Source: Aurantiochytrium sp. KH105 | Lineage: Eukaryota; Sar; Bigyra; Thraustochytrida; Thraustochytriidae | Assembly: GCA_003116975.1 (NCBI GenBank) | Contig: BGKB01000012.1 | Location: forward strand, 558,001 to 622,000 | Length of the DNA: 64,000 bases | Direction: 5' to 3' | Shown here: in pieces, positions 8,970-17,964 of the stretch | How positions within the stretch are numbered: position 1 is the first letter of the stretch | Layout: each line of letters begins with the position of its first letter | Program-made: the position numbers and the translations under genes | The notes under the pieces: model-generated | Seen by the model: only the letters and a program-made list of their open reading frames with translations | The model's database searches: none | Told to the model about the DNA's origin: nothing

Positions 8970-10910
8970 TTAGAGCAAGAAATTCAATCTCGCCGAGCAG
9001 TTCCCTTCTGCGGATCTGTCAAGAACCTCTGCGCTGTCTTGAATACGATGCACACGCGTTTCCCGAAGCGGTGGCGTCGTTACGGGTTTACCCCCAAGGG
9101 CCCCTGGTGCAGACTCTGAATAAGATGGCACGACATGTCTTGGCGGCACCTCAGCATGATCCCCTTCGTTTGCAAACGCGCCGAGAGGGGACCCAGGCGG
9201 TGCAGGCGGCGGGGTGAATGGGGAACCGCCTTCACTGCGAGATGCGGCTCCAGAATCGACAGTGAAAACCCGCACCGTTCGGCCGTCACTGTCCATGGCA
9301 GTCCGCATCGAAACAAGAGACGTTCCATGCCGCTGATAGAGTCGTTTTGGCATGGCCACCGAACCTCCCTTACTGCCGATCGAAAGATTCGACGTCGAAC
9401 GCTTCATGCCCGTTTCGCCGCCGCCGCCGCCGACGCCGGCAAGAGGCTCCATCGACGTTTCAATAAAGAGAACTCCACCAGGGCTTGAGGCACCGAGTTC
9501 CTCGCCACCTGCGCTTCCTGCGCTAAGATCTTCGTCTTCTAGGTCGTATGTGTTTTCTGATCCGCGACTTATTCTGCGCGCGGTACTGTTCGTACTGCTT
9601 CGAGCGCGCAGAGTTCGAGACGAGAGCTTTTGCCCTGTGCTCGTCAAGGCAGGGTTCTCCTCGTTAGGCAAGAGTGCCCCGCCTTTCAGACTGCCCTGTT
9701 CTTCGCCCGCGCTGCCTTCCGGCATACTATGAAGCGACATGGCGGAGTCCATCACGTTTGCATCCGTAAACAGCGGCTGGAGAGCCTCGCGAATGTCTTC
9801 GAGGAAGTGAAAATACGTGGGGTTATCCTTTGCCCAAGCCCGAAACTGTTCGCGCGACATGAGATCGTCGGGCCCAAGTCCCAGTGCGTCCCACGCTTCT
9901 TCTGCATAGTTGACCTGCAAAATATCTCCCTGACGGTCGCGCTCCGTCTCGCTAGCAAGTTGATTTCTAAAGCGCTCAAAGTTGTCCATTTCCATAAGCT
10001 GCATGATTTCTTCAGCAGCTTGGCGAAAGACGTCGACTGGGACGGTAGGCTCGCCGCACTCTGCAGCCCGCTGAAGTTCCTCCACAATGGCTTGCTGCGT
10101 GATGCCGGCAATGTTAATTTGCTCGGGGGCATTTTCACAAATATACTGGTCAAAAAGCTGACGGGCAACGGAGACGGGAATGCCTCCGGACTTGCTTGAC
10201 GCAGCGCCCGAGCCCTCGGAAGATTCGCAATTACCATGGATGTCGCAAATGTGCGTGACTGTCTCCCAGAACTTGATGGACTCGAGTGACCACTCGTTTT
10301 CCATGTGCGTGCGAAAGGCGGCGCGCCCATACGGCGTGTCGAGCGCATGCTTGAGACGATTGCACATGATCGCTCGGATCATGGAATTGAACTCGGGCTT
10401 GCTCATTTCGCCGCTGGCGTCCACATCGAAGAGTCGAAAGGCCAAATCAACAGCGTTCCGTGCCGAACCCTGCTGCGAAAGAAAGGAAAGCGCCACGACA
10501 AAATCGTGCTTGTCGACTTGGTCGTTGCCATGCACGTCAAAGAGAGCAAAAATCTTGTCAAAGAGCATGGTTTCGATGCCGCCTACAGCCCGATTCAGCA
10601 TGGTCCGCACCTGCTCCTTGCTAAGCATGCCGTCGGCGGCATTCAGCTTTTTCAGGACTTGGGCGATGCGTGCTTTGTCTGACGAATCGTGCGGCTGGAT
10701 CATCGAGTCTTTGTGCTCGCCAGAGATCCACGCGCGTCTGTGCTTGAGCGCTTGTGAGTCGGCGGCGCTCTTCACGCTGTGCATGGACTCGTCTTTTCCT
10801 CCTGCGACGCTACCGTTCGCATCGCCCTGCAGCGACGAGCAGCCGGACGTCTGCGAGAGCGAGCCCTCAAGGCTCACCTTTTCGGAGGCCGAAGAGCACG
10901 CGCAGCCCAT
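8970..10910 (-). CDS. EF-hand and RGS domain protein with N-terminal dual-acylation signal
   Basis: A 646-aa signalling protein starting MGCACSSASEK. Gly2 fits N-myristoylation and Cys3/Cys5 fit palmitoylation, so it should sit on the plasma membrane. EF-hands follow: a degenerate loop DVHGNDQVDKHD (~125-136) and a canonical loop DVDASGEMSKPE (~162-173), in the arrangement of calcineurin-B/NCS proteins. An RGS domain runs from ~196 to ~330, seen in THMENEWSLESIKFWETV, then VARQLFDQYICENAPEQINI and NFERFRNQL. RGS domains accelerate GTP hydrolysis by G-alpha subunits. The rest (~370-646) is Ser/Gly-rich and probably disordered. Calcium input and G-protein deactivation in one membrane-anchored chain is the likely job. 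It is divergent from the bioA-like gene across a GC-rich 1.2-kb region. Confidence 0.85.
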   Translation of the reverse strand: MGCACSSASEKVSLEGSLSQTSGCSSLQGDANGSVAGGKDESMHSVKSAADSQALKHRRAWISGEHKDSMIQPHDSSDKARIAQVLKKLNAADGMLSKEQVRTMLNRAVGGIETMLFDKIFALFDVHGNDQVDKHDFVVALSFLSQQGSARNAVDLAFRLFDVDASGEMSKPEFNSMIRAIMCNRLKHALDTPYGRAAFRTHMENEWSLESIKFWETVTHICDIHGNCESSEGSGAASSKSGGIPVSVARQLFDQYICENAPEQINIAGITQQAIVEELQRAAECGEPTVPVDVFRQAAEEIMQLMEMDNFERFRNQLASETERDRQGDILQVNYAEEAWDALGLGPDDLMSREQFRAWAKDNPTYFHFLEDIREALQPLFTDANVMDSAMSLHSMPEGSAGEEQGSLKGGALLPNEENPALTSTGQKLSSRTLRARSSTNSTARRISRGSENTYDLEDEDLSAGSAGGEELGASSPGGVLFIETSMEPLAGVGGGGGETGMKRSTSNLSIGSKGGSVAMPKRLYQRHGTSLVSMRTAMDSDGRTVRVFTVDSGAASRSEGGSPFTPPPAPPGSPLGAFANEGDHAEVPPRHVVPSYSESAPGALGGKPVTTPPLRETRVHRIQDSAEVLDRSAEGNCSARLNFLL

Positions 10911-12085
10911 TCTGCGCCCGGTCTCGCCTCCCTCGTCTTGCCTGTGCCCGGGCCTGCGTTGTGTTTGTGTCGCGTCCCGTCGCGTCGCGCGTCACGATAT
11001 GGGCTTGGGAAGCGCGCCGCGCCGTTCTCCTCCGTGCTGGCCGCTGCTCGCTCGCGCCGGCCACGCGGCTCGCGGCTCGCGCGGCGCACGGCGCGGCTGC
11101 TGCGAGCCGGCGGGACTCGCCTCGGCGCGACGGGCGCCACGTCGTGCGGCGGGTCGGGTCGGGTCGGGTCGGGTCGGGTCGTGCGTGTGTGCAAGCGGCG
11201 TCTTGCCGCCGCGTTTCGCCGCGCCGCGCCGCTCTGCGCAGACGGAGCCGCGCTCGCGAGCGCCGGCCGGGACCAGTCGCGGCAGGAGCGGCCGCGGCCT
11301 CGAGCGCCGGCCGTGGCGGGCGCCGCGTTCGGGGTCTGCGAGACGGCCTCCCGCGCCTGCCCCTTCGGCCTCCTCGTTCATTACAAAAGTACCGCTCCAA
11401 ACGAACGGCGAAACAGACGGGGGTCGCGCCGCTGCGTGCTCGAGCGCCGCGCCGCGAGCGAGTCCGGCGCGACGAGCAGCGCGACTGGCCTGCGCAGCAC
11501 GCCTGCTCGCCGCGCGGGGAACGGCGGGGTATGGGCGCGGAAAGAATCGACCTCGGACGGGGCGGGCGAGCGAGCGAGCGAGCGAGCAAAGGGGAGACTC
11601 CAGCTCTGATGAGGAATCTCTCTCTGGCGCCCGCGCGTGCACGACCGAAGTCGACGAAACGAAACCTCTGCGTCAGGAGACGGGCGGCGTCTCGCGCTGG
11701 CGCGGGAAAGGACACGGAGAGCGCGCGGCAGGAGGCGGCGGCGGCCGGGTTCTGGCTCTCGCGCGGCAGGTCGTTCGTCGGTCGGTTTCTTGCGACGACG
11801 AGCAAGGTTGGTTGATCTCTTTACGGACTTGATTGTGCAGGTCTCTTCGTGACGCACAAGCCGCAGTGCGGGGACTAGTGGTGACTAGTGCGAGCGCCCT
11901 TTTTTTGGATCAGCTCGAGCAGCACAGCAGCAGCAGCAGATCAGCTTGGGGCGGACTCGACTTCGGAGGACAGGTCGAGGGCGACAGCGAGCGGGAGAGC
12001 AGAGGAGAAGACATCCGGCGCCAGCGGTAGCCACGGACAAGGACGACGTGCGTGTGGGAGCTCGCTTGACGAGGGGAAGAGCACC
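10911..12085. other. Divergent promoter region, GC-rich
   Basis: The shared 5' region of the RGS/EF-hand gene (minus) and the bioA-like gene (plus). It holds a GGGTC array and AGCG runs. Frames open on both strands translate as Arg/Ala-rich and are not supported. Confidence 0.5.
11151..11180. repeat. Six tandem GGGTC units, G-quadruplex-type sequence
   Basis: Six perfect GGGTC units on the plus strand give six G-triplets with two-base spacers, which meets the usual G-quadruplex pattern. It lies in the shared 5' region of two divergent genes. Confidence 0.85.
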
Positions 12086-13627
12086 ATGTTGCACAAGGCT
12101 GGCCTCCGATACCCGTGGCGTAGCGCTGTTGCTATCGCTGGTGCGACGACGAGAAGGGCCGCGTCCACGAGCTCGGCGTCGACGTCGACGTCGAGCGCGA
12201 AAAGACCTGGCGACACCCACAAAGAGGAACATGCACGCATGCGAGAGGAGACCGCCTATCTCAAATGGGACCGAGACTACGTGCTTCACCCGTACACGAG
12301 CATGACGGACCCGCTGCCAACTTATCCCGTTCGACGCGCTGCAGGCGTCGAGTTTGAGCTCGAAGACGGGAGAAAACTCGTCGACGGGATGAGCTCGTGG
12401 TGGGCCGCCGTGCATGGGTACAAGAATCCGGTCCTGGACGAAGCCCTGCGCAAACAGATTGATGAAATGTCGCACGTCATGTTTGGCGGTCTCACGCACG
12501 AGCCTGGTGCCACGCTTGGTAAACTGCTCGTCGATGTCACACCCGAGGGGCTCGACAAGGTTTTTCTGTGCGATTCTGGCTCAGTCGCCGCCGAAGTCTC
12601 CATGAAGATGGCCGTGCAGTATTGGTTCACGCTTGGACAGCCGCGCAAGACCAAGTTTCTCAGTCTGCGAAACGGGTACCACGGCGACACCTTTGGCGCC
12701 ATGAGCGTATGTGATCCCGTCAATGGAATGCACAGCATGTTTCAGGGTATGCTCGCGGAGAATGTGTTTGTTCCCTCGCCAGAGGGTGCCGGTGACGCGG
12801 CGACGCAGGCCTGCGTGGCTGGCGTCGCTGCGGCACTTGAATCACGAGGCGACGAAATCGCTGCCGTCATTCTCGAGCCCATTGTGCAGGGCGCGGGCGG
12901 AATGCGCGTTTATTCGCCTGCGGTGCTCAAGGCAATTCGTGACTTGTGCGATGCGCACGATGTTTTGCTTATCTTTGACGAAATTGCGACAGGCTTTGGT
13001 CGCACGGGCGCGCTCTTTGCCTGTGAGCACACAAAGTTTACCTTTGACCCTCTTATCTGCGACAAGTCTGCAGATGCTAGCAGAGAGTCCGCGACGGTGA
13101 CCACTCGGAATGACGCGAGCTGGCCCGAGGCCCCAGTTGTTCCGGACATCATGTGTCTTGGCAAGGCCCTCACGGGTGGCTATATGACCATGGGCGCCGC
13201 CGTGACGAACCGTCGCGTGTCGGAGGGCATTTCGGGTCAAGGCGGAGTCTTTATGCATGGACCGACCTTTATGGGCAATCCTCTTGCCAGCGCGGTGGCT
13301 TTGGCGTCAGTAAACCACTTGTTGGCGAGCCCATGGCAGGATCGGGTGGCGAAAACTTCGGCTGTGCTCAAGCGGGAGCTGGCCCCGCTCGCTGACATGC
13401 CCACCGTGCGCCAGGTCCGAGTCCTGGGCGCGATTGGCGTCGTTGAGCTTGCCGAGCCGGTTTCCGATATGTCTCGCATTCAGCACGCCTTTGTCGAGCG
13501 TGGCGTCTGGCTTCGGCCCTTTGGCAAACTCCTATATACCATGCCACCCTTTAACAGTGACGCGCTAGAGGAAGAGCATCTCGTGAAAATCGCGGGTGCC
13601 ATCGAAGACGTTTGTCGCGATCCCTGA
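12086..13627 (+). CDS. bioA: Adenosylmethionine-8-amino-7-oxononanoate aminotransferase, mitochondrial
   Basis: A 513-aa class-III PLP aminotransferase of biotin synthesis, converting KAPA to DAPA with S-adenosylmethionine as amino donor. The ATG at 12086 gives a Ser/Thr/Ala/Arg-rich leader without acidic residues (about residues 1-45), a typical mitochondrial presequence. Family signatures: WDRDYVLHPYTSM near 61-73, GMSSWWAAVHGY (101-112), the DEIATGFGRTG PLP-Asp motif, and CLGKALTGGY with the Schiff-base lysine at residue 360. The GPTFMGNPLASA block follows. Relative to bacterial BioA there is an insertion of about 30 residues just before the lysine (DPLICDKSADASRESATVTT and onward). No fused BioD (dethiobiotin synthase) is present, unlike plant and several fungal bifunctional versions. 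Confidence 0.93.
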   Translation: MLHKAGLRYPWRSAVAIAGATTRRAASTSSASTSTSSAKRPGDTHKEEHARMREETAYLKWDRDYVLHPYTSMTDPLPTYPVRRAAGVEFELEDGRKLVDGMSSWWAAVHGYKNPVLDEALRKQIDEMSHVMFGGLTHEPGATLGKLLVDVTPEGLDKVFLCDSGSVAAEVSMKMAVQYWFTLGQPRKTKFLSLRNGYHGDTFGAMSVCDPVNGMHSMFQGMLAENVFVPSPEGAGDAATQACVAGVAAALESRGDEIAAVILEPIVQGAGGMRVYSPAVLKAIRDLCDAHDVLLIFDEIATGFGRTGALFACEHTKFTFDPLICDKSADASRESATVTTRNDASWPEAPVVPDIMCLGKALTGGYMTMGAAVTNRRVSEGISGQGGVFMHGPTFMGNPLASAVALASVNHLLASPWQDRVAKTSAVLKRELAPLADMPTVRQVRVLGAIGVVELAEPVSDMSRIQHAFVERGVWLRPFGKLLYTMPPFNSDALEEEHLVKIAGAIEDVCRDP

Positions 13628-13932
13628 ATTTTTCATGCAAGTCATGCAATTGTCTCGCAATAGGAGAGACAACTTCAACAAGAACAAGGGCATCTCTGCA
13701 CTCCTTTTTCGAAAAAGCAAACGCATGATGAAAACAATCTTGGCTTTTCGTGCGACGATTTTTGATAAGTAAGGTCTGCAATTGGGAAGAACGTATCGGG
13801 AGTTATCTTCTCAGAGCAGGCCAGAACGGGCGGAGGGGAATGTAAGCGTTTAAAAAATAAATAGTTGAGAGGACCCTTCGAGCCAAGCAAAAAAAAGAAA
13901 AAAAGAAAAAAAGAACAGACAAAGATTCCATT
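13628..13932. other. Convergent 3' flanks
   Basis: Short A-rich 3' region between bioA and the ROCO-TIR gene, with an AAAAAGAAAAA run near 13888-13915. Nothing else seen. Confidence 0.5.
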
Positions 13933-16896
13933 TTATTGTTCAAAACATCGGCGCACCAGCTCGTTGTAAAAGGCTTCCTCCTCGTACCACTTGCGTCGCA
14001 CAGGCAGCGACTCCTCCTCGAGAAAGAATCCGTCGCAGAAATCCGGCGTTGATGCAATGTACTCGCCGAAGCTCGCGTAGCTCGCGCGATGTGTCTCAGC
14101 CTCATGAACCACAACAATGTGTTTTTTAGAATTGCGCGCGCATCGAAGCTCCTCGAGGACAGCGCTGCTGGCGAAAATTCCCTTGGTCAACACCAACACA
14201 TATGTATGTGTACGACGCACGCCGTCTAGCATCGCCTGCTGATTGAGATTGGCGCGATAGCCCTGATCAAACCAAACGTTGAGGCCGCGATTCTCGAGTT
14301 TCAAATACAGAACCTCGGCCAGGTCCCCGCCCGTCGACTGTACGTGGCTCAAAAACACGTGCGTGTCTTCGTTCGGACCAAGGGCGGGAACGTCAGGCAC
14401 CCGAGCAACATCAGCACCGTCCTCGTCCGTATCAAGGGCGCCGATTTGCTCCACGAAAAAAGGATCAAAGTCTGCGACATCAGCCACGTCATCTTCCTCA
14501 TCAACGGCCCAGAGCTCTTCCGACCCATTGTCGCGCGCACTTGTCAGCTCATGATATGACACACGAGCACCCGTCATTGGGCTGTGAAGCAGCAGACGCC
14601 ACTCAAGTCCGCAAAAGACGGTCTCGGCTTGCTCGCGGAACATGGAAACCAGCAACTTGATGACACGTGCCGGCCTTTTCGCAGTGGCACTCACGGTGAT
14701 CTGGACTGAATCGCCACGTACCTCCATGAGAAAGGAATCACGACCAAAAAAAATCTTGGCCGTTTGCGCATCGAGCTTGGGGGGTCTTGGAGCCAAGCTG
14801 CGTGATGTAGCAGCATCTGGTTGCGTCGCATAGGTGGCACATTGGGCAACGAGTCGGTGGAAAACACCATTCGGCAGGAAAAATGAAGAGAAATCGAGCT
14901 CACACGTCAAGCCACGCTTGAATCTACTCGTTTCGACCTGCTGAATCGAGTCCGACAGCGAGCCCGAGATGAGAAACTCGTCCTCGTCACGATGCTCGTC
15001 AAAGCTCCACGGACACAAGAGCATATTGGCTTCCATGAACTGCAGCAAATAGTCCACCTCCTGGTCGGCCCACAGCCACTCCAGAAGCGAACGCGTCGCA
15101 ATCATGTCTCTTCGCAACCGCTCGTATGCGGGTAAGAGCCCGGCACTCTCGAGGTCGGGATCAGAAAACAAGGTTTGCGCATGAAGGTCGTCTGCAATAA
15201 CGCGAGCAAGCTTCTTCAGCAGCCACTCAGCGTCAATCACCACAACGCGCTCCAAGGTTTGCGACCCACGCAAGTGAACAACGACGCCGAGGCCGTGAAA
15301 GTACTCGAGCATGTCATCCACATCGGCACGAGGTCGGCCATACTCGGCCGCGCGCTCAACAACTTCGTCATAAAGCATAAAGGGCTCGCGGCTCTGAAGC
15401 ATGTCTTCATGGAGTTTCAGCCAGGCGAGTGGGACCTGCTCGCGCACGTAGCGCTGCTCGGACGCTACTCTCGCGATCGCAGTCCGCAATTCTACTGCGC
15501 GGTTTTCGTCAATGCTGCTGTTGTCGATCGCGAAAAAGAGATGACCCCTCTTGGGAGGCTTCACGAGGTGCTTGAGCGAAGTCGCACTGACTTGTTCGCG
15601 AAGCACGCGATTCACCTCACGGAGCTGAGTGACCTGATCGAGGAAAGTGCCGATCATGAGCACTGGCGCCTCAGGCGCATGTAGTCTGATACTGTGGAGC
15701 CAGAAGCGGAGAAACTCGATGGCTTCAGCCTGCGTCGACAGCTTTTGATACTCCTCCAGAGTCAACGTGTCGCGGAAGTGCTTCTTGCCAACAATCTCGC
15801 GCATATCAAAGACCACCAGATACAGGCCCTTGTCTGTGAGAAAGATGTGATGCAGCGCGTAGAAGACCTTTTGTCCGCCATAGTCCCAGATCGTAAAGCT
15901 CACGTCACGCGCCTCAGCCTGAGCGGCACCTTGCAGCACCGCCTGGTCTTCGTCTCGAAGGGCAAACTTTCGCGTCAGCTCCTCCTCGTCGACTAGCGCT
16001 TTTGGAGAAGGCGATTCAGGGACCGCGGGAGCCGTGGCGGCAGCGGTTCGGAGCCGAACAGGAGACTTGGAGGCAGACAGACGGCCTCCCGTGGCAGCAG
16101 AAAGAAGGCTCTGCGCTGCCTCTGACACACGCCGGCCCAGAGACTTGCGCTTGAGACTCTTGCGCTCTGGAGCATTCTGAAGGCGACGCAGATCTTCTGA
16201 CACACGCCGGCCCAGAGACTTGCGCTTGAGACTCTCGCGCGCTGGAGCATCCTGAAGGCGACGAAGAGCTGCGTAGCGAGCTTGCGCGTCAAATTCGCCA
16301 TGGTCCGAAGACAGTGCCTGCCAATGCTGGGCACTGGTGCGGTGGAGATCGGCAACCTCGGTCGAATTGTGCTCCATTACAGGCGTTTGGCCCAACAGCG
16401 AGCGCACCGTAGACGTTTTGCCAGCTGCGCCACGCCCTACCACCATGAGTTTAGCGCGACCCCAAGCATGCTCGTCACCCTCGTCGATCGCTGCCTTGAT
16501 TGCCTCCAGCCACGCATCGTCGTGGCGCTGAGGTGGATTTGCCCTATTTCGAGCGAGCGCAGCGTCGATCTCCTTGAGGATACTGTCGCCGATGTTGTTG
16601 CCACTCAGACTGAGGATTTGTTGAGAAAGAAAGAATGAAAGACAGAAAGAGAGAAAGCAAGCAAGCAAGCGAGCGAGCCAAGTCAGGTCAAGACAACACA
16701 AGACAAGCCGTGCGTGCGTGCGTGCGTGCGTGTTAGTCAGCCACTTTGCTTTCGCCTGCCTGCCTTCCTTGCCAGCCTCAGTTACTGTCACTTACGAAAG
16801 CGTCTGCACCGTCTTGTTCTGCTTGAGCGCCTCGCCCAGCGCCTTGCTGCCCTCGACGCCGATGTCGTTCCCAGCAAGACTGCGCATTCGTTGACA

Positions 16897-16943
<47 letters not shown>

Positions 16944-17138
16944 CAAGCGAGCGAGCCAAGCCAGGTCAAGACAACACAAGACAAGCCGTGCGTGCGAGAT
17001 GCGTGCGAGCGTGCGAGCGTGCGAGCGTGCGTATGAATTAGTCGCCTTTTCCTCGTCTCCGCGGTCGCTCTTCTCAACAACGTACTAGAGCTCGGTAGCG
17101 CCGTTCTCCATTCTTTCGATCGCTCGGGCTGCGGCCAT
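13933..17138 (-). CDS. LRR-Roc-COR-TIR (ROCO family) protein, three exons
   Basis: I read this as complement(join(13933..16609,16796..16879,17086..17138)), 937 aa. Exon 1 begins at ATG 17138 and ends TA before GTACGT. Exon 2 is 84 nt, exactly one 28-residue leucine-rich repeat (LAGNDIGVEGSKALGEALK), with a GTAAGT donor. Exon 3 resumes LSGNNIGDSILKEIDAAL. Both introns (206 and 186 nt) interrupt the same codon phase. A Roc GTPase follows: P-loop GRGAAGKTS (~104-112) and G3 motif DYGGQ (~288-292). Between them sits an internal duplication around RRLQDAPARESLKRKSLGRR. A COR-like region runs to ~690. The C-terminus (~793-937) is a TIR domain starting DTHVFLSHVQSTGGD, with the Glu of SSAVLEELRCA where NADase TIRs carry their catalytic Glu. 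No protein kinase domain is present. It is likely an intracellular signalling or immune-type GTPase. Confidence 0.85.
16610..16795 (-). other. Intron 2 of the ROCO-TIR gene
   Basis: A 186-nt phase-2 intron with a GTAAGT donor and a CTCAG acceptor after a TTTC-rich tract. Much of it is near-identical to intron 1, including the CCAAGYCAGGTCAAGACAAC stretch (plus strand) and a CGTG run. Confidence 0.85.
16880..17085 (-). other. Intron 1 of the ROCO-TIR gene
   Basis: A 206-nt phase-2 intron, donor GTACGT, acceptor GCGCAG after a long TTTC microsatellite. It shares its middle part with intron 2, which suggests that an exon-intron LRR cassette was duplicated. Confidence 0.8.
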
Positions 17139-17964
17139 CTTCACTGCAGCAGCTCGAACCTTGCGAGCGCCTCACTCTTTTCGCGCGAGCTCGCCTCAGG
17201 CAGCCGGCTCCGTCCTTCTCGCGCGCGCTCTTGTGAGAGCCTGCCTTGCCTGCCAGGTGCGCGAACGAGCGAGCGATTGCGCGTTTGCTGCTGGCGCGGC
17301 GCGTGCGGCCCTGGAATTTCACTCGCGCTGGACACCTACTAGGCCTACGGCTATAGAACTTGTAGCGACTGGCCAGTGGAGGATTGTTGTGCGAGCAATG
17401 GCAAGTGGAGAATGGCGCTACGCAGTGAAGTATACTGCATTCACTTTCAGCCAGCCAGGCAGAAGAGTGTGCAACGCGTGTGCATCTGCCACTGGCCATG
17501 GTGGCTTTTGTGGTTGATTGTTTACAGTTAGCAAGTGCAGAATGGCGCCACGCAGTAAAGTATACTGCATTCACTGGCAGGAGACGTGTGCACGGCGTGT
17601 GCACCTGCCACTGGCTTTCGTGGCGGGTTGCTTGGCAAGTGCAGAATAGCTTTGGCGCAGTAAAGTATGTGGTTATAATGCATTTGCCTAGCTGCTGCAA
17701 GGCCTTAGTTAGGGCAAATTCTCGGGTTGGGTGATAGATTTCTACAATTGTGCGGGCAGTGGACCTCGTCTTACCGAACCGACAACAATGGCATGTGGGT
17801 TGAAGAAGGGAAGAACAGAAGGCTTAACACTCTTTTCTGTAACGGTACAAATGGACAATCGTTTGGGGATCATTTTCAACAAATGCCATTCAGAGTTGTT
17901 CAGCGATGATCAAAATTCAGATCATCGTCGTAATCATGCAAAGAAGGATTGATGAATCATGTCG
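17139..17964. other. 5' flank of the ROCO-TIR gene with diverged tandem repeat
   Basis: About 830 bases between the ROCO start and the 3' end of the next minus-strand gene. It contains a three-unit ~110-bp repeat (separate entry). Open frames here are formed by the repeat itself and are not supported as genes. Confidence 0.5.
17401..17690. repeat. Three-unit ~105-120-bp imperfect tandem repeat
   Basis: Units begin near 17401, 17531 and 17635 (the last one partial). Shared parts are GCAAGTGSAGAATGGCGC, CGCAGTRAAGTATACTGCAT and, in the first two units, a TGTGCAYCTGCCACTGGC block. It lies about 250-550 bp upstream of the ROCO-TIR start and could be regulatory. No protein is implied. Confidence 0.8.

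Noticed and set aside
13933-16791. Unspliced ROCO-TIR protein with a hydrophobic N-terminus
   Set aside because: The Leu/Phe/Ser-rich start is translated intron (TTTC tract); the LRR exons upstream join in frame through GTAAGT/CAG sites.
17074-17700. 208-codon minus-strand frame upstream of the ROCO gene
   Set aside because: It is made largely of the tandem repeat and runs in a different frame from the ROCO exon 1.
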